Notes under the pieces: model-generated | Database searches by the model: none | What the model was told of the DNA's origin: nothing | The model's input: the letters and a program-made list of their open reading frames with translations, nothing else | DNA from: CAYNBT01 sp964396025 | Lineage (GTDB): Bacteria > Patescibacteriota > WWE3 > UBA101185 > UBA10185 | NCBI GenBank assembly: GCA_964396025.1 | Contig: CAYNBT010000024.1 | Coordinates: 1-9,811 of the forward strand | Direction: 5' to 3' | Length of the DNA stretch: 9,811 nucleotides | Position numbers and translations under genes: made by a program | Shown: positions 5,860 through 9,811 of the stretch, in pieces | Layout: each line of letters opens with the position of its first letter | How positions within the stretch are numbered: the stretch's first letter is position 1

Positions 5860-6405
5860 ATGATCAGAGTAACTAGCGGTACAGCAAAAGGCAGAAAGCT
5901 TGTTGTACCTAATGTAAAAAATATCAGACTTCCTCAAGATGCGTTTAAACTCGCGTTATTTTCTATTTTGGGCGAAAAGGTGGAAGATGCTTTCTGTTTG
6001 GATCTCTTTGCAGGAAGCGGTAGTTTGGGAATCGAAGCCTTGAGCAGAGGAGCAAGTTTTTGCGATTTTGTAGATGAAAATAGGGCAGCAACAGAAGCAA
6101 TAAAACAAAACGTTATCAAGTGTGGGTTTTCTGATAGCTCAGAGGTCACACAAGCTTCTGCAGTAAAATTCTTGGCCGAAACCGATAACTTGTATGACCT
6201 AGTGTTTATGGATCCTTTTTACGACGACCTCAAGCACAAATATTTATTCCAAAATCTGGAAAACTCACTAAACGAAGAAGCCTTGGTAGCGTACTCACAT
6301 GGTGAAGAAGCTGATGTGAAGGATATGATAGACAAAACGAGCTTTGAAATTGTAACAGAACGAAACTACGGAAATGCTTTTTTGACGATTTTAAGAAAAA
6401 AATAG
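5860..6405 (+). CDS. rsmD: 16S rRNA (guanine966-N2)-methyltransferase RsmD, divergent
   Basis: A Rossmann-fold SAM-dependent methyltransferase of the RsmD family, which in Escherichia coli methylates G966 of 16S rRNA. It has 181 residues. The N-terminus (IRVTSGTAKGRKL) matches the family opening. The SAM-binding motif DLFAGSGSLGIEALSRGA is intact near residues 48-65. The catalytic (N/D)PP(Y/F) motif reads DPFY at 118-121, with phenylalanine in place of the second proline. The usual TRPT segment before it is also altered (IRLPQDAF). I chose ATG 5860 because the N-terminus then aligns with the family and it lies six bases after the TACAAT box with no ribosome site, that is, leaderless. ATG 5854 and TTG 5833 are in frame but would begin next to or before the -10. 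The recG-rsmD order is common in bacteria. The usual coaD neighbour is absent. Confidence 0.88.
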   Translation: MIRVTSGTAKGRKLVVPNVKNIRLPQDAFKLALFSILGEKVEDAFCLDLFAGSGSLGIEALSRGASFCDFVDENRAATEAIKQNVIKCGFSDSSEVTQASAVKFLAETDNLYDLVFMDPFYDDLKHKYLFQNLENSLNEEALVAYSHGEEADVKDMIDKTSFEIVTERNYGNAFLTILRKK

Positions 6406-6433
6406 GGGTACGAGAATAAATTCTGCATACCCC
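6394..6433 (-). terminator. Terminator of the minus-strand small-gene run
   Basis: Read on the minus strand, GGGGTA (6433-6428) pairs with TACCCC (6410-6405). An inner AGAA/TTCT stem lies between them, and a TATTTTTTTCTT tract follows. It ends the minus-strand genes and overlaps the 3' end of rsmD (stop 6403-6405). Read on the plus strand the same hairpin lacks a U-tract, so it would end rsmD transcripts only weakly. Confidence 0.75.
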
Positions 6434-6440
6434 AAGATGT

Positions 6441-6689
6441 TTATAGTTCCGGCAGATTACATACAACAGCAAATGAGAAACACACTGCCAAGATTAACAT
6501 ACATAATCCAAGAAAGAATGAACTGATAACAATACTCAACCCCGCTACGAAGAAAAACGCAGAAACTGAGTATCCCGCCCAATAACCGAGAAACCCCAGG
6601 AGTAGCAGGGTATACGGTTCAGTGTTACCTTCGTGGATTTTTTTCTGCAGAGCTTGCGACGCCTTTGCAAGACCAAACAAACCCGGCAA
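6441..6689 (-). CDS. Small membrane protein, possibly a truncated or TAA-interrupted gene (82 aa)
   Basis: Not recognised. From a TTG start the ORF has 82 residues: a basic amphipathic N-terminus (residues 5-18), then two hydrophobic segments at about 26-50 and 55-77. AAGGA lies only three bases upstream of the TTG, which is short. The same frame continues upstream through a single TAA (6698-6696) to an ATG at 6743 that has its own AGGGG ribosome site at six-base spacing. Without the TAA the product would be about 100 residues, matching the neighbouring proteins of 96-102 residues. It is therefore either a gene broken by a nonsense change or a short leader peptide with reinitiation at TTG. 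No promoter is obvious in the 90 bases before it, so it is probably co-transcribed with the 6780-7070 gene and ends at the 6394-6433 terminator. Confidence 0.5.
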   Translation of the reverse strand: MPGLFGLAKASQALQKKIHEGNTEPYTLLLLGFLGYWAGYSVSAFFFVAGLSIVISSFFLGLCMLILAVCFSFAVVCNLPEL

Positions 6690-6695
6690 AATTCC

Positions 6696-6743
6696 TTAGA
6701 GCAGAAAGGCGTACTCAGTGTTCGAAAAATCCAAGCTGTTCAT
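6696..6743 (-). other. 15-codon upstream ORF in frame with the 6441-6689 gene
   Basis: Reading down from ATG 6743 the frame encodes MNSLDFSNTEYAFLL and stops at TAA 6698-6696. Two more codons lead into the TTG start of the 82-residue ORF. A ribosome site AGGGG lies six bases before the ATG. The TAA overlaps the AAGGA that would serve the TTG. It is either the severed N-terminus of the downstream gene or a genuine leader peptide. Confidence 0.45.
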
Positions 6744-6779
6744 TCATTTCCCCTATGTGTGATAGAAATTGACCAAAGG

Positions 6780-7070
6780 CTACTTGACATGTTTTCTGCG
6801 CAAAATCCAAGTGGCTGGCACAGAAAACACGAGAATGACCAATATTGTGCCCACAAGTATAGGGTACGTTACTACAATAAAATGCACTAAAACGAACGTA
6901 AGAGTAAAAAGCACCCAGTAAAAAAAGAATTGTAGTGCATGCTCAACAAAAGATTCCTTTGGGGTTTTAGCAATTACCTTACTTGTAACAGGTAAGGCAA
7001 CAAGAAAACCAACAAACGCACCAAACACAAGTACCTTGATGAACTGAATCAATTCAGGATCCCATTCCAT
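6780..7070 (-). CDS. Small membrane protein of unknown function, three TM segments (96 aa)
   Basis: Not recognised. Its 96 residues have hydrophobic segments at about 7-28, 45-67 and 68-91, a central basic/polar loop (SKVIAKTPKES), and a basic C-terminal end (RRKHVK), which suggests an outside N-terminus and an inside C-terminus. ATG 7070 is preceded by GGAGG six bases upstream and by its own promoter (7104-7132), which overlaps the 3' end of the upstream gene 7125-7316. The downstream 6441-6689 gene is likely on the same transcript. Length and three-segment layout resemble the genes at 7424-7732 and 7845-8147, but I see no shared motif that proves common descent. Confidence 0.75.
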   Translation of the reverse strand: MEWDPELIQFIKVLVFGAFVGFLVALPVTSKVIAKTPKESFVEHALQFFFYWVLFTLTFVLVHFIVVTYPILVGTILVILVFSVPATWILRRKHVK

Positions 7071-7103
7071 GATTTTCCTCCATGCATACCAGATTTTACC
7101 AAG

Positions 7104-7132
7104 AGTATAGCATACTATAGGACTTCAACCAA
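7104..7132 (-). promoter_or_regulatory. Promoter of the 6780-7070 gene
   Basis: Read on the minus strand, a -35 TTGGTT (7132-7127) is followed by 17 bases and TATACT (7109-7104), with a TGC extension (7112-7110). It carries both promoter elements. The -35 overlaps the TGA stop of the upstream gene (7127-7125). Confidence 0.7.
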
Positions 7133-7316
7133 ACATGTCAAGCAAAAAGCTGATTCCCAAAAGGCTACACAACGAGATAACACCACAAGTAGACAAATAC
7201 ACCCAATAAGGGCGCCCTCGGCCTAGCTTTGATGTGCCGTAGACACCAACAATCAGAGAAACCGCTACACACAGCAAAAAAACTACCATTCTAATCTCAG
7301 TGGGTAGGCTTTCCAT
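7125..7316 (-). CDS. Small membrane protein of unknown function, two TM segments (63 aa)
   Basis: Not recognised. Its 63 residues form two hydrophobic segments, about 8-27 and 36-60, joined by a basic loop (SKLGRGRP), so a membrane hairpin with a cytoplasmic loop is likely. Three cysteines lie within the membrane segments (residues 16, 44 and 50). ATG 7316 follows AAGGAGG at five-base spacing and an extended -10 promoter at 7336-7344. Both support this start. It is the first gene of the minus-strand run. The gene downstream has an additional promoter, so this short gene may be expressed independently of it. Confidence 0.75.
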   Translation of the reverse strand: MESLPTEIRMVVFLLCVAVSLIVGVYGTSKLGRGRPYWVYLSTCGVISLCSLLGISFLLDMFG

Positions 7317-7335
7317 ACCAACCTCCTTTTTTGCT

Positions 7336-7344
7336 ATTATATCA
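7336..7344 (-). promoter_or_regulatory. Extended -10 promoter of the 7125-7316 gene
   Basis: Read on the minus strand, TGA-TATAAT occupies 7344-7336. The position 17 bases upstream reads TTACTA, a weak -35. The leader is short and carries AAGGAGG. It is divergent from the promoter at 7397-7405. Confidence 0.75.
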
Positions 7345-7396
7345 AATTAGCAAGCTCATAGTAAATCGCAGGAACACGGGCTTATGTACAGCATTA

Positions 7397-7405
7397 TGCT
7401 AGAAT
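7397..7405 (+). promoter_or_regulatory. Extended -10 promoter of the 7424-7732 gene
   Basis: TGC-TAGAAT (7397-7405) is a TGn extended -10 without a recognisable -35. The predicted start is about 7412, at the beginning of AAGGAGG (7412-7418), leaving a leader of only about 12 bases. Confidence 0.6.
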
Positions 7406-7423
7406 GGGGAAAAGGAGGCGATC

Positions 7424-7732
7424 ATGCTTGCCATACTGGAGAATCCGCCGGTATTGTTACTAACGATCACACTTGTAGCCGCATTTCTCGCTGTTTTAAC
7501 AAGTAAAGTGTTAGCACCCAGATGGAACAAGAGCGGAGTAAGATTAACAGATAGAATTTTGTACACACTTGCAGCTTTTGTTGTTTGGGGGGCTGTACTT
7601 CTTGGATCTACACTTGTTGTTTGGCTTTGTTACAAACTGGAGATTCGCATAACCTTGAGTGGGGCACTCATATTGGCTCTTTCGGGAGTTGTTATCTCGA
7701 TGTGGCTGGATCGAGTCCTCCGCAGAAATTAA
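7424..7732 (+). CDS. Small membrane protein of unknown function, three TM segments (102 aa)
   Basis: Not recognised. Its 102 residues have hydrophobic segments at about 8-30, 44-70 and 76-95. A basic loop follows the first (APRWNKSGVR) and a basic C-terminus (LDRVLRRN) ends the protein. ATG 7424 is preceded by a consensus AAGGAGG (7412-7418) at five-base spacing and an extended -10 box. It is monocistronic, transcribed away from the 7125-7316 gene and closed by a terminator at 7751-7789. The three-segment layout resembles the 6780-7070 and 7845-8147 proteins. No catalytic motif is visible. Confidence 0.78.
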   Translation: MLAILENPPVLLLTITLVAAFLAVLTSKVLAPRWNKSGVRLTDRILYTLAAFVVWGAVLLGSTLVVWLCYKLEIRITLSGALILALSGVVISMWLDRVLRRN

Positions 7733-7750
7733 ACCTCCTAAGAGTTGAAT

Positions 7751-7789
7751 GCGCTTGAGTTCATTAATTTGACCAAGCGCTTTTTCTTT
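7751..7789 (+). terminator. Terminator of the 7424-7732 gene
   Basis: GCGCTTG (7751-7757) pairs with CAAGCGC (7774-7780) and is followed by TTTTTCTTTCC. The U-tract forms one arm of an 11-bp inverted repeat shared with the opposing terminator. Confidence 0.85.
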
Positions 7790-7807
7790 CCTTGCAGGAA
7801 AGAAAAA
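7781..7807. repeat. 11-bp inverted repeat made of two opposing U-tracts
   Basis: TTTTTCTTTCC (7781-7791) and GGAAAGAAAAA (7797-7807) are perfectly complementary around TTGCA. Each arm is the U-tract of a terminator read from its own strand, so both terminators use the identical 11-base tail. Confidence 0.8.
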
Positions 7808-7835
7808 CAGGCACCTGAAGGGCTTTCAAGTGCCT
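7797..7835 (-). terminator. Terminator of the minus-strand 8845-7845 genes
   Basis: Read on the minus strand, AGGCAC (7835-7830) pairs with GTGCCT (7814-7809). An inner TGAA/TTCA stem lies beyond a mismatch. G and TTTTTCTTTCC follow. It lies ten bases after the stop of the 7845-8147 gene. Confidence 0.85.
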
Positions 7836-7844
7836 AATGTTCGA

Positions 7845-8147
7845 TCAAACCTTTGAGTTGTTAAATTTGTGAATGCGCCTAAGCACAAACCACACAAATG
7901 ACACACCAGCCGCACACACAAGTAGAACATACCAAAGTGACGGAAAGTTAATCAGATAAAAAATTGCCCAACTCAATCCAATTCCTGCGCCACATCCAAG
8001 CGCTGCAAATTGAACAAAAATCAGGAAATGCTCGTAAAAGTCTTTGTTTCTACATAGACAAAGAACTGCTAAGAACCCTGTGAGTATGCTTATTCCTGCA
8101 ACAACCAACACCCAAACAACTAAAACAAAAGGGCTAATCATTTCCAT
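7845..8147 (-). CDS. Small membrane protein of unknown function, three TM segments (100 aa)
   Basis: Not recognised. Its 100 residues have hydrophobic segments at about 5-32, 40-67 and 70-90, cysteines at 30, 32, 52 and 78, and a basic C-terminus (RRIHKFNNSKV). ATG 8147 is preferred because GAGAGG (8160-8155) lies seven bases upstream and a promoter lies just beyond. The frame is open to an ATG at 8219, but that would overlap the upstream gene and carry a polar, charged 24-residue extension without a ribosome site. The gene can be transcribed from its own extended -10 box (8171-8179) and by read-through from the molybdenum oxidoreductase gene, which has no terminator of its own. A membrane partner role for that enzyme is possible, but no heme or metal ligand pattern supports it. 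Confidence 0.75.
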   Translation of the reverse strand: MEMISPFVLVVWVLVVAGISILTGFLAVLCLCRNKDFYEHFLIFVQFAALGCGAGIGLSWAIFYLINFPSLWYVLLVCAAGVSFVWFVLRRIHKFNNSKV

Positions 8148-8170
8148 ATCATCACCTCTCTTTTGCCGCC

Positions 8171-8179
8171 ATTGTAACA
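8171..8179 (-). promoter_or_regulatory. Extended -10 promoter of the 7845-8147 gene
   Basis: Read on the minus strand, TGT-TACAAT occupies 8179-8171. TTAGTT lies 16 bases upstream as a weak -35. The predicted start leaves a leader of about 18 bases that carries GAGAGG. Confidence 0.6.
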
Positions 8180-8194
8180 CAGTCTTTCGTAAAA

Positions 8195-8845
8195 CTAACT
8201 GTAACGCTGCTCCTGCCACGGATCACCAAGAGCATGATATCCGCGAGTTTCCCAGAACCCCAAGGTCTCACCATTCAAGAACTTTATTCCATCAACAAAC
8301 TTGGCAGACTTCCAGCCATACAAATGAGGGATAATCAGCCTTACGGGACCACCGTGCATCAACGGGATCTCTTGGCCTGCTAGCTTGTAGGCTAGGATTA
8401 CATCGTTCTTAAGACATTCTTCTATTGGAAGATTCGTAGAATAACCATCGCGGCCAAACGCCAGAATATAGCGAACATATTCTTTTGGTTGGGCGAGATC
8501 CATAATTGCTTTGAATGGGACGCCTTCCCATTCCAGATCATATCGAGACCAACGTGTGACACAGTGAAAATCTCTTTTGATCCTTACTGTGGGTAATGCT
8601 AAAAATTGTGCAGACTTTACGACCTGAGGGTTTTTTACTTCGCCATTTAGGAGCAACGTAAAATCTTGCAAAGTTAGTTCAGGCCGAACACCCAAATCAA
8701 GCACTGGAAATTGCTTGGTTTCGTACTGACCCGGAGGCAAACGGTTTGAGGTAGGGGATTGAGCACTTGTTGCACCACGCGACATACCAAACTTCTTGGC
8801 AACTTGCTGTAATTTGGCGTTTATATAGGATTTGTTGTATTCCAT
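8195..8845 (-). CDS. Sulfite-oxidase-like molybdopterin oxidoreductase (216 aa)
   Basis: A small soluble member of the sulfite oxidase / YedY (MsrP) molybdenum-cofactor superfamily (Oxidored_molyb fold). The signature HCVTRWSR is at residues 94-101, and Cys95 is the expected thiolate ligand of the metal. GYSTNLP follows (134-140), then the cofactor-contacting HGGPVRLIIPHLYGWKSAK (164-182). The C-terminus GFWETRGYHALGDPWQEQRYS (196-216) is typical of the roughly 200-residue sulfite oxidase-like proteins of actinobacteria, Thermus and Chloroflexi. No Tat or Sec signal is visible, so it should act in the cytoplasm. Substrate unknown. ATG 8845 lies exactly six bases after a -10 box and has no Shine-Dalgarno, which suggests a leaderless message. 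It is divergent from the 8902-9369 gene with overlapping promoters. No molybdenum-cofactor synthesis gene is in the window. Acquisition by transfer is a plausible inference. Confidence 0.92.
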   Translation of the reverse strand: MEYNKSYINAKLQQVAKKFGMSRGATSAQSPTSNRLPPGQYETKQFPVLDLGVRPELTLQDFTLLLNGEVKNPQVVKSAQFLALPTVRIKRDFHCVTRWSRYDLEWEGVPFKAIMDLAQPKEYVRYILAFGRDGYSTNLPIEECLKNDVILAYKLAGQEIPLMHGGPVRLIIPHLYGWKSAKFVDGIKFLNGETLGFWETRGYHALGDPWQEQRYS

Positions 8846-8851
8846 ATGTAA

Positions 8852-8879
8852 ATGATATAATCCTATAGAAATTTGACAA
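8852..8879 (-). promoter_or_regulatory. Promoter of the molybdenum oxidoreductase gene
   Basis: Read on the minus strand, a -35 TTGTCA (8879-8874) is followed by 16 bases and a -10 TATCAT (8857-8852). Six bases then lead to ATG 8845. The -10 overlaps the divergent -10 at 8856-8861. Confidence 0.65.
8853..8861 (+). promoter_or_regulatory. Extended -10 promoter of the 8902-9745 operon
   Basis: TGA-TATAAT (8853-8861) is a consensus extended -10. TTGTTG lies 18 bases upstream as a weak -35. The leader is about 34 bases and carries AAGGAGAA. Two bases (8856-8857) are shared with the minus-strand -10. Confidence 0.7.
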
Positions 8880-8901
8880 TAGGGTGTTAAGGAGAAACAT
8901 C

Positions 8902-9369
8902 ATGACAAATCGGAATTTTGGACTTCTGGTAGGGGCTTTAGTGGCGCTTTTTCTTGCTGGATTCTATCTTTTTCTAGGGGAAGCTGCACGATTGAGTTTC
9001 GTAGCAGGGGCAAAGGCGGTGATTACATTGTTGTGGGGAATCGTAATCCTGGTGACTTTGATTGCGGTACCTTGGTTTCTTGGTGGCTTAACCCGCAATC
9101 CTTTGATGAAAAAATTCGATGAGCGTGTAGATAAGGGAAAATGGCTGCAAGATAATCAACACATTATATTGGGGGTTATCGCGGCTGGGATTATCGGCCT
9201 TTTACAAACACAATTCGCCATATATGCCCCAGTCGTAAGTAGTTGGGTGGGTTCGGTCTACCGATTCTTCGGATGGTCGGGAGCTTGGGAAGTAACACCT
9301 TTGTGGTGGATGGTATATGGTTTCGTTGCAGCGAGTATCACCTATTGGTCTGTTCATCAGGAAAGTTAA
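8902..9369 (+). CDS. Polytopic membrane protein of unknown function (155 aa)
   Basis: Not recognised. Its 155 residues have four hydrophobic segments, about 5-25, 37-60, 86-108 and 132-150. A charged cytoplasmic-type loop between the second and third contains RNPLMKKFDERVDKGK. The protein is tryptophan-rich toward the C-terminus. ATG 8902 is chosen for its AAGGAGAA ribosome site (8889-8896). A GTG at 8884 is in frame but would place that site inside the gene. It is divergent from the molybdenum oxidoreductase, so a functional link such as a membrane electron partner was considered. It lacks the paired membrane histidines of MsrQ-type heme proteins (only His87 and His152), so I do not propose it. 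Followed after 22 bases by another membrane-protein gene in the same operon. Confidence 0.8.
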   Translation: MTNRNFGLLVGALVALFLAGFYLFLGEAARLSFVAGAKAVITLLWGIVILVTLIAVPWFLGGLTRNPLMKKFDERVDKGKWLQDNQHIILGVIAAGIIGLLQTQFAIYAPVVSSWVGSVYRFFGWSGAWEVTPLWWMVYGFVAASITYWSVHQES

Positions 9370-9391
9370 TCTAGCCAAGAATAGGTGCAAC

Positions 9392-9745
9392 ATGAACGAA
9401 GCAGCATCAATCGCTTACGAGACTGTACAAGCAATCATTGTCTCACTTTTGCTAATTTTTACTGTTTTTGGTATATGCGTAAGCTATGTGATTACAGACA
9501 TGCGCGCAGCTAAAAGAAAGCAGTCAAGTTATTTAGTAGTACTTCTCGATATGATTGGATTCGGCTGTCTGATAACCTCTACCACCACGATTGTGACCGC
9601 AGGCGCAATTTACATTATGGTTTACCTAAGATTTGCGCAACAACACAACACACGTGGGATACCCGTTGTGTATTGGGTGATTCCCTTCATAATCGGTATT
9701 CTTCTTATGGCATGGAGTATCTACAGCAGCTCTAAGAAACGCTAG
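9392..9745 (+). CDS. Small membrane protein of unknown function, three TM segments (117 aa)
   Basis: Not recognised. Its 117 residues have hydrophobic segments at about 11-35, 47-78 and 91-111. A basic loop follows the first (RAAKRKQ) and the C-terminal tail is basic (SSSKKR). A run of threonines and serines (TSTTTIVT) lies in the second segment. ATG 9392 is preferred because a modest Shine-Dalgarno (ATAGGTG) precedes it and it lies 22 bases after the upstream stop. The frame is open to 9317, but that start overlaps the 3' end of the upstream gene without a ribosome site. It is the last gene of the operon, closed by a strong terminator 12 bases later. Confidence 0.75.
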   Translation: MNEAASIAYETVQAIIVSLLLIFTVFGICVSYVITDMRAAKRKQSSYLVVLLDMIGFGCLITSTTTIVTAGAIYIMVYLRFAQQHNTRGIPVVYWVIPFIIGILLMAWSIYSSSKKR

Positions 9746-9757
9746 GTTTTCTATCAT

Positions 9758-9791
9758 AAAGCACAAGACCTCCCATCTTGTGCTTTTTTTT
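9758..9791 (+). terminator. Strong intrinsic terminator of the 8902-9745 operon
   Basis: AAAGCACAAGA (9758-9768) pairs with TCTTGTGCTTT (9776-9786) over 11 perfect pairs around a CCTCCCA loop. Eight T residues follow the GC part of the stem (9784-9791). The A-rich left flank gives some bidirectional potential. Confidence 0.93.
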
Positions 9792-9811
9792 GTCCCTAGC
9801 ATTGTTTAGGC

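Noticed and set aside
6633..6890. 85-codon plus-strand ORF
   Set aside because: It is antisense to two minus-strand membrane genes and has a composition unlike any protein here.
8148..8219. N-terminal extension of the 7845-8147 gene
   Set aside because: The extension begins inside the oxidoreductase gene and its promoter would lie elsewhere. ATG 8147 has a well-placed GAGAGG.
8044..8334. 96-codon plus-strand ORF rich in Thr and His
   Set aside because: It is the complement of the 7845-8147 gene and the oxidoreductase C-terminus, with no promoter or ribosome site.
8873..8878. Consensus TTGACA on the plus strand as a -35
   Set aside because: No -10 lies 16-18 bases downstream. It overlaps the minus-strand -35 TTGTCA, which has a matching -10.
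8902..9369. MsrQ/YedZ-like heme membrane partner of the oxidoreductase
   Set aside because: Only four membrane segments and no paired membrane histidines. The adjacency alone is not enough.
1..9811. CRISPR array, tRNA, rRNA, insertion sequence or prophage genes
   Set aside because: No regular direct repeats, cloverleaf with CCA end, transposase or phage structural motifs were found on either strand by eye.

Overview
The window looks like chromosomal DNA of a small-genome bacterium, most probably a Candidate Phyla Radiation (Patescibacteria) member, perhaps of the Microgenomates/Katanobacteria type. That placement is an inference. It rests on the mix of compact housekeeping genes with many small, unrecognisable membrane proteins, the moderate-to-low GC, and the tyrS / recG / rsmD block. 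TGA is used as a normal stop (for example at 355-357, 1305-1307 and 3690-3692), which argues against the Gracilibacteria/Absconditabacteria code.

Layout. Positions 1-686 hold a promoter, two overlapping small membrane-protein genes and a terminator. Positions 728-2463 hold a promoter, an operon of three five-segment membrane proteins of about 173 residues each, and a terminator. Positions 2487-5830 hold tyrS, a 40-residue membrane peptide that overlaps it by ATGA, and recG. Positions 5845-6405 hold rsmD on its own extended -10 promoter. Positions 6394-7344 are a minus-strand run of three small membrane proteins, one with an in-frame TAA near its N-terminus. Positions 7397-7835 hold a plus-strand three-segment membrane protein and a pair of face-to-face terminators with identical 11-base U-tracts. 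Positions 7845-8879 are minus strand: a soluble sulfite-oxidase-like molybdenum oxidoreductase and another small membrane protein. Positions 8853-9791 are plus strand: two membrane-protein genes and a strong terminator. No tRNA, rRNA, CRISPR array or mobile element was seen.

Only four of the 17 genes have a recognisable function: TyrRS, RecG, RsmD and the Mo-cofactor oxidoreductase. The other 13 are predicted membrane proteins of 40-175 residues with no family I can name. They are described by topology only.

The most unusual signal is in the initiation regions. At tyrS, rsmD and the molybdenum oxidoreductase (and formally at the first ORF) a -10 box is followed by exactly six bases and then a start codon, as expected for leaderless mRNAs. 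Most of the small membrane-protein genes instead have short leaders with good Shine-Dalgarno sites. Promoters also fall into two types: three with a recognisable -35 and no TGn, and seven with an extended -10 (TGnTAnnnT) and mostly a poor -35. Other points to check are an RNA hairpin that puts the ATGA stop/start overlap of the first two genes in its loop, the 40-residue peptide gene inside the tyrS-recG block, and the TAA-interrupted minus-strand gene.
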